Shown here: piece after piece, positions 1-9,935 of the stretch | Layout: each line of letters opens with the position of its first letter | Position numbering within the stretch: position 1 is the first letter of the stretch | NCBI GenBank assembly: GCA_003427395.1 | Contig: BFEA01000164.1 | Span: forward strand, 90,121 to 141,659 | Origin: Chara braunii | Taxonomy: Eukaryota > Streptophyta > Charophyceae > Charales > Characeae | Direction of reading: 5' to 3' | Length of the DNA: 51,539 nucleotides | The notes under the pieces: model-generated | The model's input: only the letters and a program-made list of their open reading frames with translations | Database searches by the model: none | Told to the model about the DNA's origin: nothing | Program-made: the position numbers and the translations under genes

Positions 1-197
1 AGATTCGAGACTCGGTGCACTCCAACCAACTGGCGTGCTGCAACTGTATGGACCCCACTTCGGGAAATGTTTGCACAGAGGGCTCTTGTTGATTTGCTGG
101 CCCGCCTTCACTTAGGGCCGGCACTAGGCTTGCTGGGGCCTTAGCCCAGAACATGTACATCATGGCAAGGCCCCTCCTTGAGGGCTCAATCCTCACA
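1..197 (-). repeat. Partial LTR, gypsy family A
   Basis: This stretch matches 22317-22509 almost base for base, apart from scattered substitutions. It reads on the minus strand as the beginning of the family-A LTR: the reverse complement starts TGTGAGG at 197, like the TGYGAGG start of the other copies. The LTR runs off the left window edge. Whether it is a 5', 3' or solo LTR cannot be told, since the inner end is outside the window and no polypurine tract follows at 198. Confidence 0.8.
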
Positions 198-1169
198 TAT
201 TTTTGAATTTGCAATCAGACTCGTCTTCTTTCTTACTCAGCATGCATGAAAACAGATAGCAATCACACTCGCAACGAGCACCCACACAAAGCTCAAAGAT
301 ATCGTGGCCAAAAACACAGTTCAAATTTAACTTGCTTCGAATGGCTATGAAGTCTGTGCGCCCTCACAACACCCTTCCACGCTGTATCCTCGACAACTGT
401 TGACACGCACGCTACTCTAGATCTCCCTGGATGTCCCACACACGCACACAACTCGTTGCACACGCATACACAAACACGATGTAGCCTGTCTCTAACCTGT
501 AGCAGCTATGGCTGCGTTCTACCTCTACCAATAACTAGCGGCTATGACCGCTTCGTCTCCCTCTCAACCCTCTTCTCCTCCGGGCACTTGCAGACCTCCT
601 TGCACAAGTCGCTCAGCCAATGCTTCTGCACGGCTCAGAGTCTGAATGAATGATTAACTGGACGCTGGCTCTTAATTTATACTTCAGTTGGTCGCTGGTC
701 TGCTCCTTTCCACCGGGCCTAGTGTGCACACAGTCCCACATGGTCCTTGTTGACTGGACAAGGTGCGACTGGGACTGGGTACCGCTAACTGGACCTGGTA
801 AGTCTACCCACTTGCCCACTTGCCTACGGACTGCTTCTAAGACTCTCGAAGGGGCACTCCTAGAAGACTCTAGACCTTCCTACTTCCCTTTCGGTACTGT
901 AGTAGCTACGGCTAAGGTTGACATTTCAGACCTACAACAGCTACAACCAGACATAAGCTACGACTCCTAGCCTACAGGTAAGCAACTCGAACCTACTTAA
1001 CCGTCGTATGTACATCAGCCTTAAACAGACAACTTTAAGGGGCAGGTCACGGTTTCAAACCTAGATGGAGCAGGTCTAGGGATCGAGCCCTAAAATCTGC
1101 ATCTGCTACTACAAAGGTGAAAACCGTTTCACTTCCGCAGCCCTAAACTTGAGGTCCTCCGAGAATACT
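198..1169 (-). other. No gene; possible 3' LTR of element J
   Basis: No convincing coding region. It lies directly downstream (minus strand) of the J chromodomain stop, where a 3' LTR is expected. On the minus strand a TATA-like TATAAATT lies at about 674-681, and an LTR-like CA end could sit near 213. I could not find a second copy in the window to fix LTR boundaries, so this is an inference from position. The two short plus-strand reading frames (456-653, 650-970) have no recognisable motif. Confidence 0.3.
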
Positions 1170-1439
1170 TCAGTCCAAGGCAGGACCTTTACCTTTCTTA
1201 TCTCTCTCATAGGCTCGGACTATATCGAGAGCAGTCTCTAGAAGCTTTGTTCGGGTAAACCAGCGGTCTTCTTCCGGCTCTTGATAAGAAAATCTAACTT
1301 TGGACTGTTCCTGTGGACGACCTCTACCTCCTGTTCTGAATACATCCTCACCTACTATGCGATCAATGTCGCCATCCATATTCGGAGGGATCATGGACCT
1401 CCGCGATGGGAACTGCTGACTTGTAGTACGAGGCAACAA
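1170..1439 (-). pseudogene. J integrase tail with chromodomain-like region
   Basis: Continues the integrase C-terminus: SQQFPSRRSMIPPNMDGD, then a chromodomain-like segment (VRFSYQ, EDRWFTRTKLLE) and a basic tail ending KGKGPALD before a TGA at 1170. The same layout closes element C at 42606-42806. In known chromoviruses such tails bind modified histones and steer insertion into heterochromatin; that role is inferred here, since the aromatic cage is not clearly conserved. A 108-base interval and a frame change separate it from the preceding integrase piece. Confidence 0.7.
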
Positions 1440-1547
1440 CTTTGACGCATGAAAAATTGGGTAGGTGTGGAGGTGTGCTGGAATCTCTATCGTGTAGGAC
1501 GGTCCATCCTCTCCGCCCTTAACTTATAGGACTTGCCACAGTCCTCT

Positions 1548-2502
1548 TTACAGTTTCTGCGAGATGTCCTCCTCAGGACCAAACTCTTTAGACTTGACCC
1601 AAAATAGGTCACCTACTTGAAGCTGCGGCGGGCGACGGTGCTTGTTGGCGTGCTCTATCATCTTATGCTGGGCCTTCCTGAGATTCTCTATTACGGTAGC
1701 AATCTCTGCCTCATGCTGTAGTGCAAACTCCCTAGTACCGGGGGGTAGCCTCTGAATCTGATCCCGGTTCAGTCCCTCAAACGACCGACGTGGTCTAAAG
1801 GACTTATATAATTCATTGGGAGTGCGACAGGTTGCTAAATGCACGCTGTTGTTATATGCACTGGCTACCTTGGGAAGCATCTCATCCCAGTTGACTACAT
1901 CAGGTCTAATATACATTCTAAGAACTTGTTGCAGGATCTTGTTCATTTGTTCGGTCTGACCGTTGGTCTCTGGATGGCAGCCAGACGACATCAACAACTT
2001 AGTCGTGGACTCTCATCAGTTCCTGCCAGTTCAGAGTCTTCTAACTACTGAACCTGGTGTCTCTGTCACTAACTATGGACAGCGGTAGACCATGCTCACT
2101 GACCTAATGATCAAAGAACTTCTCTATTACTAAGTCTGTGCGTACCTTTGAAGGCAAAGGAACAAAAATTGCATACTTACTAAACCTATCAACTATAACC
2201 ATGACTTGGCTTTTGCCATGCCTATTCTTGACCCCAGCGTCCATGAAATCGATGGACACTTAATCTCTGGGTCCTGCGGGGATAGGCAAGGGTCTGAGAA
2301 GACCAAGAGGGGCTCGCTTAGTGGTCTTATTCCTCTGACATACCTTACAACTGCGTACGAACTCTATGCAGTCAGCCTTCATGCCAGACCATGTATACAC
2401 GCGAACGAGGTTGTATAATGTCTTTTGCCAAGCAAATTGTCCTCTGTGTCGCGGCATTCCTCTAGGATCAAACAACAGATCTCCTCTCTGTTGGGAACGC
2501 AT
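1548..2502 (-). pseudogene. J integrase (broken)
   Basis: Would insert retroelement cDNA into the genome. In minus-strand order I see the zinc-finger cysteines (SCKVCQRN), then SIDFMDAG with the first catalytic Asp, VSDRDTRF with the second, and GQTEQMNK with the catalytic Glu, followed by the C-terminal DNA-binding part (VGDLFWVKSKEFG). All three acidic residues are still present. The frame is broken by a TAA at 2260, a TAG within FFDH-VSEHGLP, further stops and a frame change near 2000. Family: Ty3/gypsy integrase, certain from motifs; activity: none expected. Confidence 0.85.
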
Positions 2503-2757
2503 AGTCGATCAGTTATTTTAGTCTTCTCCAATAACAACCCGTCTGTAGTGCGGAATCCGGTTCAGACTCTAGGGACTCCTTAACTCTCTTGAGGAGGTCG
2601 CTATAAATAGGGTCCTGCGCATACGCTTTTTTTATTTTTTGTTGCAGGTCTCTCCCTATGTCCAGATAATGTACTATCGCTCCAAAGTAATCGGCTCTCC
2701 TACTTGGGAGTGTCTGCAACTACATTGTACTTCTCTCTCCCCCTCATAGTCCGAAAA
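2503..2757 (-). pseudogene. J RNase H C-terminus and integrase linker
   Basis: The minus-strand reading shows a degenerate version of the RNase H end (YNVVAD, then SRRADYFGAIV), matching the KVADAMSHRANYLGALI stretch of element E at 24108-24728. It is followed by the acidic linker before the integrase zinc-binding region. A frame change near 2700 separates the VVAD and SRRADY parts. Homology to RNase H ends at about 2757, which I take as the truncation point. Confidence 0.6.
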
Positions 2758-2812
2758 GAAGTCAGAGCGCTGGAAGGAAAGGAGAAGGTAGTGGACTGAA
2801 GGAGGAAGAAGA

Positions 2813-2815
<3 letters not shown>

Positions 2816-2896
<81 letters not shown>
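2816..2896. repeat. (CT)n microsatellite
   Basis: About 40 uninterrupted CT units. It lies between the truncated end of J and the probable LTR of K, so it may mark the junction between the two elements. The length is likely to vary between individuals and to be unreliable in assembly. Confidence 0.95.
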
Positions 2897-2898
<2 letters not shown>

Positions 2899-2899
2899 G

Positions 2900-3518
2900 T
2901 ACTAGGTGTTGACCTGTGAAAGGTGGCGCCTTGATGCAGGTACAGATGTGTTGAAGACGAAGCTGGAGCGATGGCGTCGCAAGTAAGTCTCAGGTAAGTC
3001 CCCTAGCCTCCGCCACAGTCTCTCCCTCCTACCTGCGCTACTCTAAGTCCTATCAGCGCCCAGCGCTGCAAGACTACAGCCCTATCATCGACTACTACTA
3101 CGAGGATGTCGTCCGACGAATACCTCACTCAATGCCTCTACTCAATGCATGGACTGAGGTTGGACCCAGCTATATATAGCACTGGGTCGGCCTCAACTGA
3201 GTGAATGTCTCGCGCCCAAACCGAGGCTGGTCCTCAACGGCCAAGCGCCTAACTCAAACGGCGCGGCCTAACCACCAGGGTCTAGCGCCAAAACACGCGC
3301 CAGGGCCTGTATCTAACCCGGGCCTATAAGGCCTCTAAGCTGAACGGACCCTACGGCCTATCGGACCCGAAACGGCGCGAGTCGTAGTCAGGCCTAACCT
3401 GGCCTATAGACCCTACGGGCCCCAATGTGGGCCGAAATGACACAGACCCTAACCTCTACGAACCCCTATCCTACCTGGTCGGGCACTGCTGGGCCCGTGT
3501 GGAACTGAGTATGCGACA
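2900..3518 (-). repeat. Probable 3' LTR of element K
   Basis: Read on the minus strand, an LTR start TGTCGCATACTCAG begins at 3518 immediately after a polypurine tract. A strong TATA box (TATATATA) follows inside it. The far end is not fixed; sequence becomes (CT)n at 2896. Only one copy is in the window, so the assignment rests on the stop codon, polypurine tract and TG order downstream of K's chromodomain. Confidence 0.55.
3171..3178 (-). promoter_or_regulatory. TATA box in K LTR
   Basis: TATATATA, flanked by GC on both sides, in otherwise GC-rich sequence about 340 bp from the LTR start. This is the expected U3 promoter position; the transcription start would lie at lower coordinates. Confidence 0.5.
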
Positions 3519-3530
3519 CCCCCCCTCCTT
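3519..3530 (-). promoter_or_regulatory. Polypurine tract of K
   Basis: On the minus strand AAGGAGGGGGG directly precedes the TG start of the LTR at 3518. This is the usual primer site for plus-strand DNA synthesis in LTR retroelements. Confidence 0.6.
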
Positions 3531-3635
3531 GAAAGACCGAGCTTACCTGCGAGGGCGAAGCTGTCTAGTGGAGGGAGGGACCGAAATCCGGGTGGAAGGG
3601 GCAGGCTTTTAAGCTTCCATGGCTAGTCATTGTTT

Positions 3636-5060
3636 CTTATATTCGGTGTAGATAAGTGGTCGGAGGCTTCCAAGTCTGCCCGTGAAATCCATTTTGTGCC
3701 GTCGTGGTCGCACCACTTGAATGTGACCTTGTACTGCATCGGCTTGTTGTCGTACTTGCGGGACGTGATGACGCGATCGACTTCCTGATGACCATCCATG
3801 GAGGGTCCTGCGATTGTCGGTCCGGGAAGTCATCGTTCTTGGCTGGTGTATATGTAGCCAGCTTCGAGGCGTGAAAGACTGGATGGACCGGCAGATGTCG
3901 TGGGATGCCGATCACAAAAGATGGGTCGTCCGGCTCGTCGCCTGTGGCTGAAATAACGGTCCACGGGCCAAACCACTTGGGAAGTAGCTTGCGTGAAACA
4001 TCCTGTTGGAGCGCAAACTCTTCCTCAGAGACCCGAACAAGGTCGCCAATGCAGATGGGACATGGCACGTGACGCCTATTGGCTTGCTGTTGCATGCGGA
4101 CTTGAGTCTTTTGCACATTGGCGCGGGCTTTAGCCAGCAAGTCCCGATACGTCCGAGCTGAGGCGGGAGCGACGTCAATGTCCGCAATCCGTGGGAATAG
4201 AAGATCAGTGAAGATACGGCCTTTCCGGCCACCGTGGTGCAACTGGAATGGAGTCACGTCGATCGTCGGATGCAACCAAGTGTTGTAGGCGAACTCGATG
4301 TCGGGGAGGCCGTCAACCCAATCCTTCTGATCCGGACGGATGAGCGTACGAAGCATCATTTGAGCAGTTTGATGTGCCCGCTCCGTTTGCCCGTCCATTT
4401 GTGGATGTCGAACCGAACTCAGTTTCATCTCGGTGTCGGACTCCTTCATGAGAGAAGCCCAAAATGCCGACATAAAACGAGTGTCGGGGTCGCTGATGAT
4501 GTCTTGCGGAACGCCGTGGCTGCAAATCCAGCCGGCGTGCAAGAGTCGCACAAGCTTGGGAGCTGTGGCGCAATACTTGCAGGGAAGAAATTGCATGTAC
4601 TTGCTCAAACAGTCCACGACAGTGAGAATGTCGTCGTGCCCGAAACGGTCGCGGGGGAACGGGTCAGTGACGTCCATAGCAATGAAGAGGCCGGGTTCCC
4701 GTGGGATAGGCAACGGGCGTAACTCGTCGTAGGGATTGCGATTGTAGAGCTTGCTTCGTTGGCAAACTTCGCATGAGTCGCAATACCAAGTGACATCGGT
4801 AATCAAGTTGGGCCACCTGAATCCTTACTGAAGTTTTTCGACCGTACGGTTGACTCCGAAGTGGCCGGCGAGTCGCGAGTCGTGGTATTCTCCGAGAAGG
4901 CGAGTCTGTAAGTGAGGGTCTCGTGGGCCGCATAGTAAGTTCTTGCCTCGTGAATGACGAAGCAAGTAGTCGTCGACGACGCGATAGTGGCTGGTCGGCG
5001 GGTGATCCGAGGATAGTTGCTCATAGAGGGTGGCGTATTCCGGATCGGACTTCTATGCTC
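3636..5060 (-). pseudogene. K integrase with chromodomain tail
   Basis: From about 5060 the linker and HHCC zinc finger are read (YHDSRLAGHFG, then YCDSCEVCQ), with a TAA near 4829 after KLQ. The long frame 4806-3637 carries AMDVTDPFPRDRFG (first Asp), IISDPDTRF (second Asp), DGQTERAHQ (Glu), then GDLVRVSEEEFAL, LLPKWFGPW and HPVFHASKLATY. After a one-base frame change near 3820 the proper frame continues as a chromodomain-like segment (VDRVITSRKYD, YKVTFKWCDHDGTKWIS) and stops near 3634. The catalytic triad is intact, and this is the best preserved enzyme in K. Confidence 0.88.
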
Positions 5061-5600
5061 ACACAAAATCCTCATGTAAGGCGTCGACGAAATCAAACGT
5101 GTGGTAAGCCAATGCGCAAAGGTCTGATCTTCGCGAGAGAGCATCCGCAGCTCGGTTGGAGAGACCCGAAATGTGTTTTGGTGTGAAGTCGAATTGGTCG
5201 ATGAAGTACATCCCCCAAGCGATCGTGCTACTCACCGTGTCTTGAGTCTTGTAGTAGGTCAATGGGTTGTTATCCGTAGCCCAAGTGAACCTACTATACC
5301 CGAGGAGAACGTGTCGCCAACGTTTGAGTACTGCGACAAAAGCGAGCAACTCCTTTCACGCATGATGGGAGGCACTTTTTGGCTGAAATACTCAACCGGG
5401 TGCCAATCTACTCCATCGTGTTGTTCCAAAATTGAACCCATGTCGTAGTCGGAAGCGTTCGTACTCACTCGCGTAGGCAAGGTGGGGTCGTAGATACTCA
5501 AGACGGGAGTGAGGAGCAACGCCGTCTTCAATCTTTGGAATGAACTTCGGACTTCGTCGATGAATTGGAAGGGTACCTCTGGAGATTGCAATTTTGACAA
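5059..5600 (-). pseudogene. K RNase H (broken)
   Basis: Degrades RNA in RNA-DNA hybrids. Two overlapping frames cover it. 5600-5259 holds SKLQSPEVPF, then STNASDYDMGSILEQ, EYFSQKVPP and the ER of the second motif. 5349-5059 holds LLGYSRFTWATDNNPL and SNRAADALSRR. A frame change near 5340 joins them. The first catalytic Asp, usually in TDAS, is Asn here (TNAS), which would abolish activity if not a sequencing error. The Asp of ATDNNPL is kept. Confidence 0.8.
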
Positions 5601-6203
5601 TGGCCTTGATTTTGTTCGAGAGCGGACAGATGCCTTGCAGCGTCACAAAATGGCCCAAGTAATCGAGCTCTTGTTGTGCAAATTCGCACTTGGCTAGGTT
5701 GGCCTTGTACTTGGCCGTACGTAGCCTGTCCAAAACGGCCCGTAGATGCGCGATGTGCTCGTCCAAGGTCCAGCTATACACCAAGATGTCATCGAGGTAG
5801 ATGAGCACGAACCGGTCCAACATGTCGCGCAACTCCGTCGTCATTGCCGCTTGGAAGGTGGTCGGGGCATTCGTGACGCCGAATGGCATTACGACCCAAT
5901 CGAAGTGCCCGTACCACGTCTTGAACATGTTTTTGTAGCGATCTCTTGGATGGATCTCGAGTTCGTGGTAATCCGCCTTGAGGTCCAACTAGGAGAAGTA
6001 CTTGGCGCTGCCCATACGTTCGAGGAGATCGTCGATACATGGGAGCGGGCCTACATTCTTAACGGCTTGAGCGTTAAGTTTGCGATAGTCAATGCACAAG
6101 CCCAACTCCTTGTTCTTCTTCTGGACGAAGAGAACGGGTGCACCATAGGGCGAGCAGCTAGGGCGAATCCAGCCCTTGGCAATGAGGTCATTGAGTTGCG
6201 CGT
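5392..6203 (-). pseudogene. K reverse transcriptase (broken)
   Basis: Copies element RNA into DNA. Recognisable RT blocks in order: AKGWIRPSCSPYGAPVLFVQ, LCIDYRKLNAQ, PLPCIDDLLERMG, DLKADYHELEIHPRD, VVMPFGVTNAPTTFQ and the catalytic YLDD (about 5780-5805). A TAG at 5989 sits just before LDLKADY, where the family usually has Gln. The upstream part (6203-5992) is in another frame from the ORF starting 5988 in places. After KIKAI the usual thumb/connection stretch is missing and the sequence jumps to the SKLQSPEVPF segment in another frame, implying an internal deletion. Confidence 0.85.
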
Positions 6204-6692
6204 TGTCGGTGCGAATAGCCTTACAAGGGTATCCGCTCTGGTTCTTGCAAATGACAGAAAAGATTTTGCTTTAGGATCCAGGTGCACCGCGTGAGTCGCG
6301 GTTGCGTTTCAGGATAGCGCTGACTAAGTTGGTTGACTACAAATAGAGAGTGTGTGGGTGCGCAGATTTAAGGCGCGTGTGATCTCTTTTCTTGTTCATG
6401 ACTGTAAAGCCGACGTGGTTACCAACCAAAAAAAAAAAAATTCGATTTAAAAATAGGATTAAAAGATCTCGTCCTTCGATTGCTACGCTTGATCGCGAAT
6501 TCTGCGTACGTACGGGAGATGACGTCAACGACAAAACTATTTTGTGCAGTGAAGCGTCGCACAGTAGGCGCAGGAGCTTAACGACCGTGGGATTAGTTCA
6601 TAGGCCGACGTGTGGCTTTGGAACGTCCTAGCAGACCCGTGCGTTGCGTGGTACCCGCTTACATAGATGTCCGCTAATGCAAACTCTGCCTT

Positions 6693-6753
6693 GGGCCTAA
6701 TGCTATTGGTTACGGTGTCAGACTTTCAACAAAGAGATTCAGGGATCGAGACC
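6693..6753 (+). other. tRNA-like A/B-box segment in L copy 1
   Basis: Reads like a tRNA 5' half and T-arm: GGGCCTAATGCTATTGGTTAC resembles an A box and D-loop, and GGGATCGAGACC resembles the B box (GGTTCGANNCC), about 50 bases further on, near tRNA spacing. The same block occurs in L copy 2. This could be the head of a tRNA-derived SINE or an internal pol III promoter. Confidence 0.45.
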
Positions 6754-6951
6754 AGCCGGCGACGACGTAGGAGTATTGAGGCCGCGGGAAGAAAACCAAG
6801 GGGTTGAGGGCCCGGCGGGCTATCCCCCAAGGTTTTGTTGCGCAAGGCCAAGGCAGTACTAGCAATTCCTTCTTTCTTCCCCTCGCCTTGTGGATTTTGC
6901 TTTTATTTTTTTGTAATTATTATCTTATTTTTAATATTATTATTGCGAGGG

Positions 6952-7705
6952 TGGTCGGCGTTCGGTACAGGCCGAACGCCCAAACCCGAACCCAAACGCC
7001 CGAACGTTCGGCACCCCCTCTCGACGCGTTCAGCCGTTCGGCCGAACAAGAACCCAAAAAAAAAAAAAAAAACCCAAAAATCTGAAAAAAATAAAATAAA
7101 ATGATATGCACAAGAATAAACTGAACAACATTTGCCTCAACGTTACATCCAAATTCTTTACCGAATTTGAAATAAAAATCAAATACTAAAAATAAATAAC
7201 AATAATGAAAACTAGAAAAAATAAAACGAGAATGAAATTATTGAGTGGGCGAGCACGTTTTTGACACCGCCATCTTTGGCGACTTTTCATTTTGTTTTGG
7301 CTTTGACAAATGCCACGAAAATTTATATATGTGTATCTTACATAATAGAGAATCTACAAATATAGTTTGAAAAAATAATAATTTTTTTCATGCCCCGAAA
7401 TAAGGAAAAAAAAAAAGTGAAAAGAGAAAAAAAAAAAAATAGTGAGTGGGCAAGCAAGTTTTGACACCATCTTTGCCGATTTTTATCATTTTTCATTTTC
7501 TTTTGGCTGAACAGAATGGCTTCAAAATTAAGAGGGAAATACTTTACATCACAAAGAACGCACAAAAGAACATTCAGAAAAAAATAATAATATTTAGGTG
7601 CCAAAATATTTTTTTGCGGGGTCCGAACCCCTTCAGGTTCGGGCCCCGTACGGGGACCCGAACGCCCGAACGTTCGGGGGTCAGCTTAGGGGCCTCCGTA
7701 CGTTC
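6952..7705. mobile_element. Fold-back-like insert with CGAACG-motif ends
   Basis: Absent from L copy 2. The left end (6952-7050) is a cluster of short motifs such as GTTCGG, CCGAACGCCC and the palindrome CGAACGTTCG. The right end (7618-7705) is a similar cluster with CCGAACCCC, GGTTCGGGCCCC and CCCGAACGCCCGAACGTTCG. Between them is an AT-rich core with A- and T-tracts and an internal direct repeat (about 7233-7310 and 7441-7520, GAGTGGGCRAGCA...). The layout resembles fold-back elements whose ends are made of short subrepeats. The class is inferred, and the exact ends were not fixed. Confidence 0.4.
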
Positions 7706-8140
7706 AGCCTAGCAACCCTGATTATTGCTATTTTCATTTTATTTAACTCTTTCAAGGCCGGGCGCGTCACTAGTTTTGGGAGCCCTCCGGGTCCCTGCAT
7801 GTTCGGAAAGCCGGACTAAGGGGGTCAACGAGCATGCAAACCAGCGAGTGATTAGTCCTCGAGGCGGAAGAGCCTCATGGTGTGGGCCCTTTTGTGGGTG
7901 AACTGCCCGCCAACCACGTTCTGCTGTGAGAGGTTTGGATGTGAGCATGCCGCAGGAACCCGAGAGCTGGTGTACTAAGCCTGAGCAAGGCGAGGCCAGG
8001 GCACAATGGCGAAGTAGCAGGCTGTGTGCAGCATGACCACGTGGGAACCCCTCTTCACTTCGTTCTTCGAAGCCCCCACTTGAATATTTGCTACTACCAC
8101 CAAGATTTGCACCTGGATCCACGGTTCAGGCTAGATGGCA

Positions 8141-8314
8141 GGCCTACACCCTCTTTCCGTCGCGTCGTCAAAATGGCCACGACAACCGTGCCTAGGTCGT
8201 GCATCTCAGCGCTGCCCACTTTCGGGGCTAGTTGGCCCGACAAGGTAAGTGTTACATACGCCTCGACAGAGTTCGACTTCCTTGACCAACTGCCCTGCGG
8301 TTTGTATCTGACGG
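8141..8314. other. Spacer between L copies
   Basis: About 175 bp between the two L repeats. A plus-strand open frame (8026-8439) crosses it, but I recognise no domain. If L copies are LTRs, this would be a drastically deleted internal region. Confidence 0.3.
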
Positions 8315-9480
8315 TGTCGGTGCGAATACCCTTACAAGGGTATCCACCCTGGTTTTTGCAACTGATAGAAAATAGGTTTGGTTTAAAGTTTAAGTATACC
8401 GCGCGAGGCGTGGTTGTGTCTGTAGTTTACGTTGACTGAATGGTTGACTAGATTAGAGAGTGTGTGGGCGAGCAGACTTAAGGCGAGCGTGATCTCTCTT
8501 CTTATTCATGATTGTGAAGTTGGCGTTGGTTGCCGACCAAGATTTTATTTCTGATTAAACTAGGATTAAAAGGACCTTGTTTTTTTTATTGATGAGCTGG
8601 CCTGTGACATGAGCGTACGCGTGGAGGATGCCTTCGACAACGACGTGATTTCGAAAACGTCTCGGTAGGCCTGCGCGTCGCGCAGTATCGGTTGATATAG
8701 GTGTCCGTTAATACTAAACCCAGCCTTGGGCCTAGCACTATTGGTTACAACGTTGGACTTTCATCAGCGAGATTCAGGGATCGAGATCAAGAGGTGACGG
8801 CGCGAGGATATCAGAGTGGCGCGAAGGGGCCGAGGGGTTGAGGGCCCGACTGAGCTATCCCCCTAGGTTTTGTCGTCGTCGGCGTTGGAACGGTACTAGC
8901 GGTTTCGTTTTCCTCGTTCGTCATATTCTGGTGATTAAAAGTTTCTAAATATTTTTAGTTTTTTATTGTTGCATTGTTTTTTTTTTTATGCGTCGACGTT
9001 TCTCGACTCAGACACGGCGTTGGATTTAGGGGTCGTCACGACGATTGAAGACCTTGAGTGCGTGCCTCCTTTGGTCGACCTGTGGGTTCCTGCGTGTTTG
9101 GGGTGCCGGGGCAAGTTACCTATTCCGCCATCTTGAATACGGACTGAGGAGTTCAATGTGCTTGGAAGCTGAGGGGTGGTTAGCCCACGAAGCGGTAGGG
9201 ACCTGGATGGCAGACGTCACTGCAGGTGCACCGTCGGCCAGCCGCAATCTGCTGTGGGAGTTGAATGCGAGTGTGTCGTAAAGACCCATAAAATGGTGGA
9301 TCGTGCCTGGGGGGGGGAGCAGTTGCTTGAAAGCGGTCCGGGGCACTATTGGGAGACCGCAGCGGCGCCACGACAAGCTGTGGATTGCGGGGAACCCCTC
9401 TCCACTTTGGTCTTCAAAGTTCTCATTTGAATATTTGCTACTACGTCAAGATCTGCGTTGGGGCCGCATCACCAGGGCTT
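8315..9480 (+). repeat. Repeat L, copy 2 (LTR-like)
   Basis: Starts TGTCGGTGCGAATACC and follows copy 1 in order through the tRNA-like block and the GGGAACCCCTCTYCACTT...GAATATTTGCTACTA block (about 9389-9443). It lacks the fold-back-like insert of copy 1. Weak similarity seems to continue past 9452, so the right end is approximate. Confidence 0.6.
8728..8788 (+). other. tRNA-like A/B-box segment in L copy 2
   Basis: Counterpart of 6693-6753: GGGCCTAGCACTATTGGTTAC as A box/D-loop and GGGATCGAGATC as B box, with TTGGACTTTCATCA in the anticodon-arm position. It differs from copy 1 at several sites while the box motifs are kept. Confidence 0.45.
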
Positions 9481-9564
9481 AAGTTGTAGGCTTTGCCGGG
9501 GGCCAGGGGGTGCTTGTGGAGCGACACAATTGAGACCAGTGAAGGATCGCGGCCTGCGTTGCCA

Positions 9565-9784
9565 CTTGTACGCACCCTCGTACGAGTACGGATTCGTACT
9601 CTTGTACTCGTACGCTAGGGGCCCCGTACAAGTCTTTTTTTTTTTTTTTTTTTTTAATAATCCGGTATTGTTTTTATTTTTTTTCTCAAATTTTAATCAG
9701 AATCTGAAGATGATGCTCAGCCAAATGTTGTTTGTTTTGTGTTGTTGCATCACATATTGTTTTTTCGAATTTTTTTGAGGATTT

Positions 9785-9819
<35 letters not shown>

Positions 9820-9935
9820 CGTACGGGGGCGTACAAGACGTACAGGTTCTCGTACAGGTTCCCGTACAGATCCCGTACAAAAATTACCTGTACGTTTCGT
9901 ACGGAAAGCCCCCGTACGTGTACTCTATGCAACGT
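9565..9935. mobile_element. Fold-back-like unit with CGTAC-motif ends
   Basis: The left cluster (9570-9632) has about six CGTAC/GTACG motifs in 60 bp, followed by T21 (9635-9655). After an AT-rich core comes T34 (9786-9819), then a right cluster (9820-9925) with about ten CGTAC motifs, partly as a 10-12 bp tandem (TCCCGTACAG-like). No coding capacity. It has the same architecture as 6952-7705 but another core motif. The ends are estimated. Confidence 0.4.

Larger units (their letters stand above)
1170..2757 (-). mobile_element. Element J: truncated Ty3/gypsy 3' half
   Basis: Minus-strand remains of a chromodomain-type Ty3/gypsy element, closely similar to elements E, C and F. In transcription order it holds the end of RNase H and the linker (2757-2513), integrase (about 2502-1548) and a chromodomain-like C-terminus (1439-1170). 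The RNase H side stops abruptly at about 2757, next to purine/pyrimidine-rich DNA and a (CT)n tract, so gag, protease and RT are missing. Several in-frame stops and frame changes make it a pseudogene. Confidence 0.85.
3627..6203 (-). mobile_element. Element K: Ty3/gypsy pol, truncated in RT
   Basis: A second gypsy lineage, distinct from family A in sequence (for example ATDNNPLTYYKT in RNase H and DLKADYHELEIHPRDR in RT). It reads RT, RNase H, integrase and chromodomain from 6203 to 3627. The RT begins mid-domain at about 6203 where repeat L starts with TGTCGG, so L probably inserted into it. The N-terminal RT, protease and gag were not found beyond L. A deletion in the RT-RNase H connection, frame changes and stops show it is dead. 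Confidence 0.85.
6204..8140 (+). repeat. Repeat L, copy 1 (LTR-like)
   Basis: Direct repeat of 8315-9480, starting TGTCGGTGCGAATA in both copies. It begins exactly where the RT reading of K becomes foreign, so it looks like an insertion. Shared blocks include the start (6204-6300 with 8315-8410), the tRNA-like block, a GAGGGCCCGRC block near 6806, and the end near GAATATTTGCTACTA (8078-8092). Copy 1 is longer by an AT-rich insert at 6952-7705. The TG start suggests an LTR, but I found no clear CA end, PBS or target duplication, so the class is open. Confidence 0.6.

Noticed and set aside
1060-1092. B-box-like GGGATCGAGCCC
   Set aside because: No A box at suitable distance, so I do not call a tRNA-like unit there.
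4234-4722. 162-residue plus-strand frame
   Set aside because: Antisense shadow of the K integrase.
5746-6294. 182-residue plus-strand frame
   Set aside because: Antisense shadow of the K reverse transcriptase.
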